DNA of 64,000 nucleotides from Symbiodinium kawagutii. Lineage: Eukaryota; Sar; Dinophyceae; Suessiales; Symbiodiniaceae. The DNA lies in NCBI GenBank assembly GCA_009767595.1, contig VSDK01012532.1:1-64000 (forward strand), read 5' to 3'. The position numbers were made by a program, and so were the translations under genes. A model generated the notes under the pieces. The model was not told where the DNA came from and did not search any database. It saw only the letters and a program-made list of their open reading frames with translations. This document shows positions 38,201 to 50,837 of the stretch, one piece after another; within the stretch, counting starts at the first letter, position 1, and every line of letters begins with the position of its first letter.

Positions 38201-41200
38201 GTTGCGGCGCCTGGGCGTCAACATCTTCACGCGGACGGGACTGAGGAGGTGCATGCGCACTGGTATCCCAATGTTCCAAAACTTTGCTCCGGATGGTTGA
38301 AGTCAGATCGGCCAAGGATACTGGAGCATCCTGGGACTTGATGAAGCCAATGTAGCGCAGTGGAGAGGATGTGTCACTCAAACGGATTTCGGTGACAGCT
38401 GAAGCCATCTCAGCATACCTTCAACCAGCAAAACCATGACACCTATTCATCCACTTGGAAACCAAGTTTTGAAACTTTAGATGCCCCCAGCCTGTTTGGG
38501 AGCAGATCGCAAACAATGAGCCTGTCGGTCGACTGGATGTTCATTCCCTCCATCAGGCATTCAATCATTTGCTTGTAGGCTTGGACGCCCTTCCTGGCAC
38601 ATGGTGGAGAAAAGCGATAAAACAAAAACAAAAGTAACAACTTTTGCGGAAACACAGGCCATCAAAAAAATTGCGGTTTTTTAGCCAAAAAACTGCTCCA
38701 CACGGCTTTGAGCAGAGGGCCGCGTCGTGTCATCGAAGCCACGCATCTGCCCGAAAGGCACCAGTGTCAGTGGCCCCAATTTTCCCTCGCTCACACAAGT
38801 TGACTCGCACCAGTCATGTTGGCTGAAATTCTTGTGAAGCAAAGCCAGTGACATCTGAGATAAGTTTCTGCTGTCGGAACGGCTGCCCTCAGGTTTTCGA
38901 AACAACATCTGGACCGACTTCTCGATAGTGACGTTTGCGTTGAAGAAATAGTCTTCCACCAATCTGCGGTGCTTGACTACAGCACCCAGGCTTGTTTGCG
39001 ATTGAACGACTGGCATTTGTATCAGAACCATGTTGGAAGAGCTCATTGCCAAAATGTTGGCAGCAGCATCTGCGGACTTGCGCACAAACAATGCGTTTGC
39101 TGGGAACACTGTTGCGTCATAGTTGCCCAACACATACCTGATAACAATTGACTGGTTGGGGATTGCATGCCCGTGGACCCACATAATGACCCTGCATGCC
39201 CAAAAAATCAAATATGATCCAGATCATAGTCAAGATTCTGCTTCCCGGTGATGCCTCGGAATTGCTCCTTGAACCCCAAAAACTTCGGGACTGCCTGCGA
39301 CATCTCTGGGTCAACATCCACAAAGAGACAGTTCTCAGCACACCAGGCGTCGACAAAGCGCTCACCTTTCCTAGGAAAATGCAGGCTGGCGAGACAAGGG
39401 AAATGTTCGATACAGGATTCATGGCGATCCTAGGCTGCTCAGAAATTCACTAGCCAACTACCAGCAGGGGGAACAAAAAGCCAAGTAACTGCTGACGCTC
39501 ACGGATGTATTTCATATCCTTGGCCGTCTCCTGCGCACGGTGTTCTGCACTTGTTCCTGCACGAGCTTCAAGGATGGCAAAATCTTTGTCCAACTTGCTC
39601 AAAAGTTGATCAAGATCTGCACGACGGACGTTCTGCTCAAGTCGTCTTGTTTCCTCATCCTGTTTCTCCTGAACCTGCGCCTCGATCTTAGCCAGGAATG
39701 GCCTCCAAAAAGTAAGACAGCGAGCAAGATAAGTTTAGGTTTCAAAGTTCATGTGTTGAGGTGCGAACTGTTATGTCATATGAAAAACGTTGATCTGGAG
39801 CAAAAGGGTTGCTGCGAACTATGGGCGGTTGTTCCAACATGTTCAAAGAAAATCATGATCATACTATGCCTTTTGAATGGTGAATGAAAACCTTCACGGT
39901 GCGCCTGAAAGCAGAGATCGACTCCAGCTTTCCCGGAGGCACTTCAGTGCTCAAGACATGTTGGAGGTCGGGGTCCAAATATCCAAACTGGAACTGAGAA
40001 TGAAGAGATGACTCTGCTTCACCAAATTGGCCCGCTGGCGCGCTGCGCTGCATCTTCCGCAAAAAATGCAGAAATAAAGCGCAGCACTGGTGTTTCCCCA
40101 GCCCGTCCTTGTAGGTCACCGGCTTCCGGAGATTCACTGGGCAATGGTCGAAGTCGTGGACGATGCGCTTCACAAGCAACATAGCCTGGATTCAAAACCA
40201 ATTTTGATTTGAAACCCAGGCAAGGTAACTACCCCAACTTTACCAACCCTGTTGTGGAAGTTGAAAACCCATCCAAAGTGAAAAATTTGATAGCAAGCAG
40301 GGCGCCACATCAGAACCGGGACGACTGCGGAGCTCCTCTTTCCATGCCTCGAATGGGCCAATGCCCGAGGAAAAGTCTTTGTTGAAGGCATCACGAGCTA
40401 TAAGCTCATGCGTGAGCAGCTTGGCGAGCCCGCGCCGCTGAACAGCATGGATCAATTCATGGAGAACATCTGGAGCCACTTTGCAGCGCAGATTCGATAC
40501 GGCCAGGGACTCGTTCTTCCCAATGCTGAACGCTCTGGCAACATTGGTCGCATTCTCCCATTCCTGCGCAACAAAGAGAAACACAACTAAGTAGGGAAAG
40601 TGACAAGTTGCACACGCCCCGAAACCCCAAGAATAAAAAACAAACTGGACATGAAAACAAATCGAAAACAAAAATGAAGCCAATTAACCATAGGTCTTGA
40701 CAATATTCAAAATCACTGAAATGGCTCCTGGAATTGTTGATCCACATTGGAACCACCTGCGCGCGCCAAAATGTCCATTTGCCTCAAGAAATTGAAGCAA
40801 TGAGGCGGTCTCCTCGTGTACGTTTGGATCATAGTGGATCCTGCGATGGATCACACTTGTTTGGACCGCAACATGTTTGAAAAACATATGTACAAATTTC
40901 AACTACACCTTGAATCTGTCACTGAGCTGTCCTCGGTTGGCAAACACTTTTGCGCGTGTGTCACCGTGGCTGCCAAAGGCGGCAAACAAGGTACCAAAGC
41001 TGACCTGTGAAAGGCGTAGCTTGTTCTTCAGGTATCATGTATGTCTAAGTACAGGGAGGGATACTACACAAAGCACAGCCAATGAGCACCTTGATACTGT
41101 GCTGGATCTTGCTCTCCAAACCAAGTTCTCGAATGCCCTGCAGGGCGGTCAGCAAAAGGACTCCTCGTTTCCACCCTTTGATGTACGCAGTGCTGAAAGG

Positions 41201-42246
41201 CGGAAGCAGGCCGCCTAGCCACAATCAGCCACGTCACAAAGCATGAGTCAAAGTGCACAATAAGTCAACTTAACCATAACAGGAAGCCTCCACTACGTTT
41301 AATGCGGTCAGAACTGCGATGGATTATGATGGATGTTTATCACTCATCTTCAGCTTTGTCATTATACTGATACTAATAAGTCAAGTCACTGCCGGGCATC
41401 TGAGGAAGTTCGTGGTACGGTGAGTCCAAGAATTCTTTCGGAACTTCAGTCATGCTCAATTTCTCTCCAAGGCAATCTGGGTTTGAAAGAAACCTAAGAC
41501 TTGGAAACAACGTTCATGCTGAACTCTGACTTTCATTTCCATTGATTGATGAATCAACCGAGTTTTGGACCCTTCAGCACAAATGAGCTCCAAGATACCT
41601 GCACCCACCTCCGGGTCCAAGTATCCGGAAACACCAAAGTCTGCCCGGTATCCTAACATCCAAGGTCTGAGAAGGGCAGGAGCATTGGTTGAGGTCGCGT
41701 AGACTTTCCTGGTGGTCTGACCATGGAACCGAATGTATGCAAAGCCGAATATTACTTGCATTTTGTCTGAACACGGTGCTACAAAAAACTTGAAAGCAAA
41801 GCGTCGTAGGGTCTGGCGGACAGAAATCATCTATCCATCTGGCCCATTCCATCTTGCTGTCCTGCAAATCACGTTTGATGAGTGATGGATGCAACTGATA
41901 TTGAAATTTCATGTTTCAAAGCATGCTCGTAGCGATGACTTATTATGTCAAAAAGTCCTGATCTGGATACTTGGCTTCAAGGTACTCTGAGGGTCCGCCC
42001 GCTGGCATCACATGCTTTTCAAACCTTAATTGAGTTCAGGATGGTCGTTCAAATTTGAGACGAGGATTGCGAACAACAGCGCGTTGCCCTAAGACTATGA
42101 TTCAGTACTTTAAAGGTAAGTAGCCAATCTGTGATGAGAGGAATGTAAGGCATCTCCAGCATCTTCTCTTGGCTCAACTTTCCTGGCACCTTGGCACTTT
42201 TGGCTGCCTTTCCTTCACCACCTGAACTCTTCCGTTTTGCAGGCAT
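35216..42246 (-). CDS. Large multi-exon gene, dinoflagellate family of unknown function
   Basis: It runs from ATG 42246 (MPAKRKSSGGEGKAAKSAK, a basic possibly nuclear-targeting start) to stop at 35216 (...GGKCRGMEP). Approximate exons from 5' to 3': 42246-42109, 42024-41945, 41900-41456, 41218-41060 (AYIKGWKRGVLLLTALQGIR), 41025-40905 (SQVSFGTLFAAFGSHGDTRA), 40840-40690, 40583-40250 (APDVLHELIHAVQRRGLAKL), 40185-39890, 39705-39485 (coiled coil, QEKQDEETRRLEQNVRRADL), 39372-39230 (FVDAWCAENCLFVDVDPEMS), 39145-38690, 38600-38460, 38415-37930, 37830-37560, 37250-37030 and 35602-35216. A GYLDP motif occurs twice (GVSGYLDPEVGAGILELI and FGYLDPDLQHVL). I recognise no enzyme motif. The last third resembles predicted proteins I have seen in Symbiodinium, but I cannot name the family. 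Exon limits are approximate, and it could be two genes. Confidence 0.55.
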
Positions 42247-42857
42247 GGCGAGACAAGAAGGGGGAAGTTGAGTCGGCACGCTCAACTGATCCTGAAATTG
42301 GCTTTCAGCAGCGAAGGAGCTTCCCTGATCTAAAACGATGAAGAATCCCAGACTCCAAGCAGCTCGAATCGAATACAGCCAGATCAAACAATGATGATAC
42401 AATCAACATTAAGTCTAGCATCGAAGCATGAACGCCTTGCAAAACAAATTTCTTCAAAAGGCAGTTGATAGCAAGAAAAAATTCAGAGACATGAGCGCAA
42501 GAAGATCTACCAGGAGACCATGGTCACAAAAGAAGAAATGACTCCAGCTCTGCAACTTCCGTTTTGATCCCATGTGTTTCTGGGTCGCACATAACTTCGT
42601 GAAACTTCTTCGACATTCGTCGGTGAGTGCCCAATGTCTAGGGAAGGATGGGTTTTGGATTTTGACTTTTCTCCCGCGCAACAATGAGATATAAAAAGAT
42701 GAAACTACCAAAATTGGGTCTGAGCGTCAATCTTGCACTCCTGTTTTACTAGATAATTGCCGTTCGGCTTTCAAATGCCCCCCTGTTGTGTTGTCTTTGA
42801 TCGGGCCCAACAATTCGCTTCAAACAATTCAATCAAAAATGAATATCAATAATATCA

Positions 42858-43020
42858 GCGCACTCCTTTTTCATTCCAATTTGTGAAAACAAAAACCATG
42901 TGGGACCCCTTTGACCCCCTCATAGGCCCACAGTAGGCTCCTTATCAGCGCACTCCTTTTTCGTTCCAATTTGTGGAAAAAAGGAGTGCGCGATTTGGGA
43001 CCCCTTTGGCCCCCTCATAG
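42858..43020. repeat. Two-copy 90-bp repeat with a perfect 14-bp hairpin
   Basis: The block CAGCGCACTCCTTTTT...GGGACCCCTTTG.CCCCCTCATAGGCCCA occurs twice, about 90 nt apart. In the second copy GCGCACTCCTTTTT (42948-42961) and AAAAAGGAGTGCGC (42978-42991) are perfect inverted repeats around a 16-nt loop. Confidence 0.8.
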
Positions 43021-43083
43021 GCCCAAGATGTGCCCACATGGGCCCCATATAACCCCAACATCACCCCAACATGTTCCCAACCT

Positions 43084-43710
43084 CTGGACCAATCGCAGAG
43101 AGATCCGTCCCGAAAGACATGTTGGGGACCAATCTGAAGCAGATTCGTCCCAATCAAAGCAGAGTCACGGGACCAATCCAAGGTCAGATCCGCCCGGGAA
43201 CAAAGTCTCGGGACCAATCCGAGGTCAGATCCGTCCCGGAACGAAGTCTCGGGACCAATCCAAGGTCAGATCCGTCCCGGAGTCAAGATGTGTTCGGGAC
43301 GAATCCGGGTCGGATTGGTCCCGAGGCGTTGTCACAGCCAGGATCCCAACACGGATCTGGTTAAAAAAATATGTTTTCGGGACGAATCACACCTCAGATT
43401 GGTCCCCAAAAATTGCATCACGGGATTTGGGGACGGATCACACCTCGGATTGGTCCCCAAACATCATCATATCTACTAATGATGATGGTGGACTTGCAGG
43501 GCGCGAATGTGGAATGGTCCCTTCCACAGGTCGCAAATGACCAGCCTGCCGGGGACCAATCAGAGGTCTGATTGGTCCCCTGGACGGTTGGTTGAAGAAC
43601 AAAAAATATTTTTATATGTGTGTGCTTTTGGGTATGTTGCTCGAGTCATGGTTGTTGGGGACTGATCTGAAATGAGATTGGTCCCCCAACAAGAGCTAGA
43701 AACAATGGTG
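43084..43710. repeat. Array of palindromes built on GGGACCAATC / GATTGGTCCC
   Basis: Three 41-bp direct units start at 43169, 43210 and 43251 (GGGACCAATCC.AGGTCAGATC...GTCTC). Around them are at least four hairpins with GGGAC(C/G)(A/G)ATC facing GATTGGTCCC, at about 43298-43322, 43378-43407, 43431-43460 and 43658-43690. The best one, 43551-43580, is perfect: 14-nt arms (GGGGACCAATCAGA) around GG. It lies between the 5' end of one gene and the 3' end of the next. Confidence 0.85.
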
Positions 43711-43807
43711 GTTATCGGGACTGATTTTTGAAACACCCTGGGACCAAAAGTTCAGCAACATCTCCCTAACTTACGCTGCCGCACCCAATTTTTCAAGGCC
43801 GGCTGAG

Positions 43808-43850
43808 TTTAGGGTTTAGGATGCCGACAAAATTGAGTTTAGGGTTTAGG
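43808..43850 (+). repeat. Interstitial telomere-like TTTAGGG motifs
   Basis: GAGTTTAGGGTTTAGG occurs twice in a 30-bp duplication (TTTAGGGTTTAGG at 43808-43820 and 43838-43850). TTTAGGG is the plant-type telomere unit, also reported for dinoflagellates. Two short copies do not show a telomere event. Confidence 0.7.
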
Positions 43851-43900
43851 AGTGCGACAACTTTGATGACAAACACCTGATCAAACCATTCAACTACATG

Positions 43901-46900
43901 TCAAACTCTGCCAGAACCCTTCTTCCCCTTGGCCTTGCCTTTACCTTTCCCCTTACCCCTGCCTTTGGCAGAGTAAGTTAATGGTCGGGCAATTCCATTT
44001 GCTGCCCGGATTGCTTTTTGAGATATGTCCAAGGCCTCGGCCCAAGGAACTCCTTCAAGCCAGGCTTGCGCAGCGGCCTTGTAAACAATTGAGGTTTTTG
44101 CCTGTTCAACATACTTGCTCACACCTTTGGTGGCCTTCTCCGGCCATCTCAGCCTGACCATGAAACAATGCGCACCCAAGTTATTAAGATGATGCATGCG
44201 GGCAATACGGATTCATAACTGGCCATTGTTAACCAACACGAAGAGAAGCGAGCCTCATGGTGTTTCCAGCAACTGCGAAATCGTCAGGATTTGGTCCAGA
44301 CCGAGATGCAACCAGTGGGGCTGGCCCAGACATGATGTTCAGCCTGCAGTCACCCGAGGAATGAATCATTGATATCAAAGAAGTAGTCTAACCCAGCCGG
44401 TGCACAATTCAACATATAATGCTAGCTCACCATGATTGATTTCAACATTCAGCAAGCGTTACCGTCGAGATGCGCACGGACATCCAGCAAAGGACCCGGC
44501 ACCAAGGATCCATTGATCATCTGTTCCAGGTAGTCCGCAGCTTTGTTCAATTTGAACAAAGGGTTGCGAAGTAGTGGTAAATACTTCCGAATGTTGTCTT
44601 TCATCTCCTGCCCTAAATCGTTTTTGACAGCGATGCCTTGCGCAGTTCGCACTGATATGGCATCAATGACATCATGCAGGAAATCTTTATGATCATAATG
44701 ACAGCGACAACATCGACAATCACTGAATGGTTTTTTATCGAAAGCACCTGCCGGCAGGCCAAGTGGAAGCCTTTGCAGCGCGATCTCTCTCGGGTAAAAC
44801 AACATGGTCTGGTCCCAGTCTGCTGTGTGCATCCAGCGTTTGGTCCTAGCAAAAAAATGAACTCCCAACTGAAATTCTGTTTGATGTCTGAAACCCTGAA
44901 CCCTTCAGTCCTCAAAAGAACATCATCTGGTTTCGGCGCAGCGCGGCTCCAAAACTGGGAATCAATTTCATCTTCCGACAATCCTGTGGACAAGAAATGA
45001 AAGAAATGAAAGGTCTGATGTTGCGCAATCAACATCTCCCTCAGCATGCGCCAACCAAGCCAAACCATCAATGCCCTAGCCTGCATCACATCTCCTTTGC
45101 ATCAAGAAAACGTGCGGCGCACCAGGTCCAAACATGCCCGTCACGCTGATGGGTACTGCTGCCAAATGAAAGCCACGCCTTGCAAACAATGGTAGGGAAG
45201 TAACTGGCAAACAACATCTGCCAACAATGCTTTCAAGGAATGAATTAGGTTACGCGTCAAACCGTAACTTCAAACACTGGAACATTGTCCACCCCGTCAC
45301 TGCTGACCATGTGGCGGCAAGCCAATCTTATTCAACCCGTTATCGGACCATGCGGGCATTCCACCGCGCCTGCCTGACAATGCAGCACTAACTAGCTGCG
45401 CCTGCCTTCAATTCACCCATTAGGTTTTGATGGGGTATTGGGGGAACGCTCAAAAAACTAGGAAAAAATTACGCGAGTCTGATGCATTTCAAGTATCCAA
45501 TCGCGTGTTTGATCCACTTTGACAACTAATCGATCCTTTTCAAAGAGTTTGGCCTGCGCCAAAAAGGACTGGATACAAGTAACAATGTCAGAAGGTGTCT
45601 GAAGGACTTTCCAGCGTTGAACATACCGACTCAATTGACCAAAGACTTGATCAATGTCTTCATGACTATGACCAGCTCTCAAACATGAGAGCTGGCATGT
45701 TTGGAGGGTGCGCGCGGAGACGAGGAAGGCCATGTAGCGAAGGAGCATTGAATTTTTGCATTCTCTCGTAGTATTGTCCGATTGAATGGTCAGGTGACAT
45801 TGTTCCAAGTTGGCTCCACGATGACGCAAAAGTTCGATGGAATGAGAAATCAGCTCCATGCAGGAATTGCTATCTTTCGGCGAGTCGGGGTCTGAGACTT
45901 GGAATATTATGAACCAGCCATGTGCTATGAGAGCACTCACATGCCATCGCGGACGGTGGAAAGCTGCAAACTCTTTACTCCTCATGCATTCATGCCGTGG
46001 CAGCATAAATTTGCTTTGATCAATTGCATCAGTGATGAATACAATTGATGTTCCACGTTGGCGGGAAACACCGCGGCTACTCCAGTACACCAACCGGTCA
46101 GCGTATTGATGGCGCAAATGCTGATGATACAAGGATTGTTGCTTGGCCCTTGCACGAGCATGTCCACTCAACGCCCTGACCATTGAACGATGCCGGATGC
46201 ATGTTCCACATTCATGGTGCTGACTCACCGCCCTGAATCGCATGGTCGGGTATTCTGCCAACCAAACCTAAAGTAGCGCTTAGTCCGCGAAAAAAAAAAA
46301 GAAAACAAAAAACAAAAAAAAACAAATTATTAAGCTGTCTAATCAATGCAAGAAACACGCCAAAAAGTTGGGAATGATGCTGGCGGATCCAGATGGGTAA
46401 CAAGTTTGTACTGTTCCCAATGGTCCTTGATTGTTCCAGGGGGGAGAAAACGCTCTTCTTCATTTACGCGCTCGGGATTGACAACTACGCCTTTACGATG
46501 TTTTCTCTTCTGCACAACCTTTTTGGGAAGTTCCCGCCGGCCACACACCACATCCTCCATGATCCTTGCATAAGGATCTTCATCGTGCGCATACTTCAAT
46601 TTAGCCTCTTGCATTTGTCGGTCTTCTTCTGCCGTCAAAGGATCGTCCCGAACATCAGGTAAAGTTTCGGCGCAACTGATCCACAAATCTCCTAAGTAGC
46701 TGACTACATCTGCTCGAATCTGGTTGCTCTGGGTCTTATGCTCTCGAGGACGGGTCACATATCGCAGATCTGCTGGAGGTGTGATTTCATCATTCCTGCC
46801 CGCCTCAAACAACTTGTTGAACCTTCGGTTTCCTGCAAGAACAAAGGAGATGATGAACATCAAATTTCAACACAATACTTCACTCGTAACATCTCACGCT

Positions 46901-47454
46901 CAGGGCTCCTAAGCGGTGCAGAGTTTTCCAACTCCGAAGGCAAGTGCGCATACCCAGAACTGTCCAGCGCACCAAGGCACCAGCTCCTCCACGACCCAGG
47001 GCATCCCGGATGGCATGCAAAACCTGGGCCCACTGAGGGAGGGATTTGCTTTCCAAATTCTGCGTTGTGGAATACAGGTCCTCAAGTTCCCCGGTAGGAC
47101 TGTTGCCCAAAGCAAAAAAACATACTGAAGTTTCAGCTGGAATTCGAAGTGGTCTTGATCGACTTTATGCAGTTCAAAGTAGTCACTTCGATACTTCAAC
47201 AGCTGCGCAAACAAAGCCTGGGACCTGAATTGGCCAAAGCAGTTTCCAGCCTTGCACCGGCAACGTCGTTGCAAGAGCTTCCGCAAGAATCCTTCAGTTC
47301 CAGCAATCTCAGTCGGGGCAGCACTCTCAGCACTCTTCCTCTTCCTCTCCCTACCACCTCTGACTGCCCCCGCAGGCGGCGGAGGAGGCGGCGGATGCCC
47401 ACCCTCTCCGTCACTGTCTGTCAATGCTTCCACCGGGCCCACAGGCATTGGCAC
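43901..47454 (-). CDS. Transposase-like (DUF7869-like) multi-exon gene
   Basis: Start ATG 47454 (MPMPVGPVEALTDSDGEGGH, then poly-Pro), stop at 43901. Main exons: about 47454-47129 with a Cys cluster (RRCRCKAGNC), 47090-46905 (TVLGMRTCLRSWKTLHRLG), 46832-46357, 46267-45473, about 45198-45085 (MFGPGAPHVFLMQRR), 44990-44870, 44845-44462, about 44345-44230 and 44160-43901. The large exon contains CIRHRSMVRALSGHARARAK, IVFITDAIDQSKFMLPRHEC, IQSDNTTRECKN and LRAGHSHEDIDQVFGQLSRY, the signature of a big dinoflagellate family. The D...DNT.RE layout suggests an RNase H-like, transposase-derived fold; this is inference. The C-terminus is a Gly-Lys tail (KGRGKGKGKGKAKGKKG). The join 46357/46267 is CGT|GTTTCT ... 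TTTAG|GTT, in phase (FWR-VWLAEYP). Confidence 0.65.
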
Positions 47455-47569
47455 AACTCACCATGGACCGCCATTGGTTGTAGTGGATGTCATCAACATC
47501 AGTTTGTTACACATGTTGCACTGGCTGACGATCAATCATGACCACTCCTCGTCATTATGATCACTAGAA

Positions 47570-48329
47570 GGATGATAACTTATTACCATAATATCATTCA
47601 AATAATCAAGTGTCAAACACAAATTGATAACTGCTGCAACCTGGGTGTCTTTGTCCTAATTTCACTGCAATGCCACTATTGTCATGCATTCGTGGAACGC
47701 AATGCACTAGCCACAAGAACTTGAAACTGAATCTTTCTCACAGGATGCAACCCCAAACACCCGCAAACATCAAAGAAGCCCAGGCGTGGGAGATAAACGC
47801 TTTGATTATGATTTTTGAACGTTGGCGCGAATGCGCGCAAGGGGTTTAATGCCATCAGGTCACATCAGGTGACCCAGAATCACGAGGACTTAACGATAAT
47901 GAATTGCCAGAGCTGAAAAGCGAAGTGGAGATTGGGGCGCCGCGTTAGTTTGGACAGGCGTAGGATCTTGGCATGTAAAGCTGCAATGCTGCGCCATTGC
48001 CGACGGCAACAAGCGCTGGCTGTTAGGCGTTCCTTTAGCAAGGTTGCGTTCGCAACGCAGGGTCAGCGTAAGCACGCGATGCGCGTCAAAGGCAAGACTA
48101 AACGACAAACAAGAAATGATCTGTGCACGCAATGCTCTAGGTCAGCTCTGAGTCTGGCAGTTGGCTGAATTGATCACTATGAAATGCTTCAATGTTCCAC
48201 AACATCTCTGCGCGACAATGTTTGTCCCCCCCCGCACCGATGCGTAGACAAAGGTTATCAAAGATTTATCATGTGCAATGTGAAGTCATTGTGACATCAC
48301 CTGCTGGCACTGGCTTCTTCCAAAATTGT
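47570..48329. other. No gene clearly recognised
   Basis: AT-rich upstream region of the transposase-like gene. It may hold its promoter. A minus-strand open stretch near 47890-48132 is not convincing. Confidence 0.4.
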
Positions 48330-49135
48330 CAGTTCTAAAATCAACGAGAACTGTCCAAGGCTGCTTTGATGTCCTGCAGCGTGGAAAGAGATTCCTCAGG
48401 CGCCATCGACGGAGGACCTCCGCTGCAAAAAGCGGCTGGTATCTAATCACAATTAGTTCCAACCATTTCATCTTCAACCAAGCTGTCACAGTTGCAAGAA
48501 GCGTTCGCTAGCTGAACTGGATCTGCGAATTTGTTATGAAAGTTACTTGTAACCCATTGATTGCAATCCAACTGCCAGCAGCCAAGTAACCCTGCTTCTG
48601 ACTTTCATCTAAGCCGTCCATCAAAGCAAAATACTTCTCCATTCCAATCACAATGACCGGTCGTTGCACCAACTCACTGGCATGAGCTAAATGCTTGGGT
48701 GGCTGGTCTGGCCCCAAGCGAGTCGATGGTACAAGCAAAATTTCTTTGTCACTGCCTGCCACAAAATTCAAGCATTCAAACATGACCTGATGGCTCGCGG
48801 CCGGAAACACGTCCTCTTTCGTGAGCTCGGGAAATGCGGCTGCGCTCTTCCAAAGAAACCTGAAAACAATTGAATATCATTGGTATCCCCTGAACTTTGG
48901 ACTTGTGATTCAAACATGACATTGAAACAATCTCTGGCTAGAAACGCAATTTTGTAGTCCTGCGGGGCTTGACCTTCAACCGCGCGCAAGAAGATGCACT
49001 TCTGGAAGGCGACTGGCTCTGTGAGGCAACCTACCAAAACTGCTTTGAAAAAACATGCATTCAGCACAACACACGAAAACCTGGCCCTGACCCAAGCCAA
49101 CCTGCCACTGCTTCTCCAAAGCCGAGCGCGCATTT
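48330..49135 (-). CDS. Loose exons of an unknown minus-strand gene
   Basis: Three segments look coding: about 49090-48880 (TEPVAFQKCIFLRAVEGQAP, then DYKIAFLARDCFNVMFESQV), about 48860-48520 (PAASHQVMFECLNFVAGSDK, then RPVIVIGMEKYFALMDGLDE) and about 48415-48335 (MAPEESLSTLQDIKAALDSS, stop). Acceptors are AG|G. They may form a short gene or the 5' part of the transposase-like gene downstream. No domain recognised. Confidence 0.4.
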
Positions 49136-49572
49136 GCTCGGGCAGTTGAACTCATCATCTGCCATGAGAGCCTCACAATCTTTACAATCTCACATGTGGC
49201 CAGCTGTGTCATCCATTTGTGTCAAGGCCCGGCCTCAAACGTATCGCCGGCAGCAGTATACAGCACAGGCTTGCGACGCTTGGTCACTTCAGGGCCTGCG
49301 CATTTGAAGTGGATTGCATTCTGTCTTTCAACTCCCCTCAAAATGCTGAATTAAATGTCATGATACATGAGAGTTGCACTACCCCACGTCAAACTCCCGA
49401 ACTCTTAGTTCCACAAGCAACAACACAAAGAGGGGGAAATACTATGGTGCTTTATTTATTATATATAGTTGAAACAAATTCAGCAAGAGACCCTCCATGG
49501 TAAGATTGATACTTACAAGCCCATGGCTTCAAGCGACTACGCCTCAACAACTTCTAATTCTAAACACGCCCC

Positions 49573-50829
49573 ATCCCCAACCCTAACCCCCAAATCTCCT
49601 ACCCCCTCCCACCATATTTTTTTTCATATTATATGCAAGCATGGGGGTAGGTGGTATATTGCGTTTAAACAAAACAGAGCCCTCAATATAAAATATGCAT
49701 TGTTAAATTTTGTGTATGCAACATAGGGGGTAGCCCTAACATGCATTCACAATACCATAAATTTTAATGTATGGTGATGGGGGGACTCCTGCTTACAAGT
49801 GTCTGCAAACCAAATATCCAAACGTATAGAAGATAGGGGGGGCCATCTATACTAACAACAATAATTGAATATATAATCTCGAAGATATTCAAATGTATTC
49901 AAGTGGGGGTTTAGCCTGGTATCAGCCAACTCTGCCCTCAAATGCCCCCTAATGTATGTTCCTAAACCATCCTTTTTCCCAACATAAACCCAACATAAAA
50001 TACCCATATGAGCCTTACATGGCCAAACATAGGCCCAACATGGACCCAATAGAGCCTCCAATTCGGTAAAACAACGCCCCAAAAAAACCCTCAACAAAAA
50101 ACAATTTCGTTGAAGGTTTTTTTTGGCCCATTAATGAGCCCAACATGGGCCCAGATTGTGTCAAGATAGCCTTAAGATGGGCCTAACATGTTCCTAAACC
50201 ATCCTTTTTCCCAACATAAACCCAACATAAAATACCCATATGAGCCTTACATGGCCAAACATAGGCCCAACATGGACCCAATAGAGCCTCCAATTCGGTA
50301 AAACAACGCTCCAAAAAAACCCTCAACAAAAAACAATTTCGTTGAGGGTTTTTTTTGGCCCATTAATGATCCCAACATGGGCCCAGATTGTATCAAGATA
50401 GCCTTAAGATGGGCCTAACATGTTCCTAAACCATCCTTTTTCCCCACATAAACCCAACATAAGATACCCATATGAGCCTTACATGGCCATACCTGCGGAA
50501 ATGTATGAAAGCAATGGGATACCTGGAAGGAGCATGTGGGCCTCACAAAAATATTTAGGCACAGCCAATTTATTATTCCCCAAAAATTGCACGCAATAAG
50601 CAAATCCTCATAATGTATTAGCCCCCCCCCTACCTTCAACATGCAATATGGGGAGAGGACATCTCCCAAATGTATGAAATGGGGCGGGCCTAGCTCTGAA
50701 ATCCATTCAAGAAATTCCACACGCAAGCGCGGATATACATTTTCATTGTTTTGGATAAGGACCCCCTTGAAAATGTATATTATTTTCAACCCTCCCCCCC
50801 CTGACTATACATTGTTAGGGGTAAGTGAT
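49573..50829 (+). mobile_element. Non-autonomous DNA-transposon-like element, copy 2
   Basis: Complete copy of 1257 bp, from ATCCCCAACCCTAAC to GTTAGGGGTAAGTGAT, flanked on both sides by CACGCCCC (49565-49572 and 50830-50837), a clear 8-bp target duplication. Internal 232-bp units start at 49956, 50188 and 50420 (the last partial). Each full unit has the hairpin AAAACCCTCAAC ... GTTGAGGGTTTT. There is no ORF of note. Copy 1 is at 33347-34752 in the same orientation. Confidence 0.85.
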
Positions 50830-50837
50830 CACGCCCC

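Noticed and set aside
33347-50829. Reading the two 1.3-kb copies as LTRs of one giant retroelement
   Set aside because: Each copy has its own 8-bp target duplication and inverted ends, so they inserted independently.
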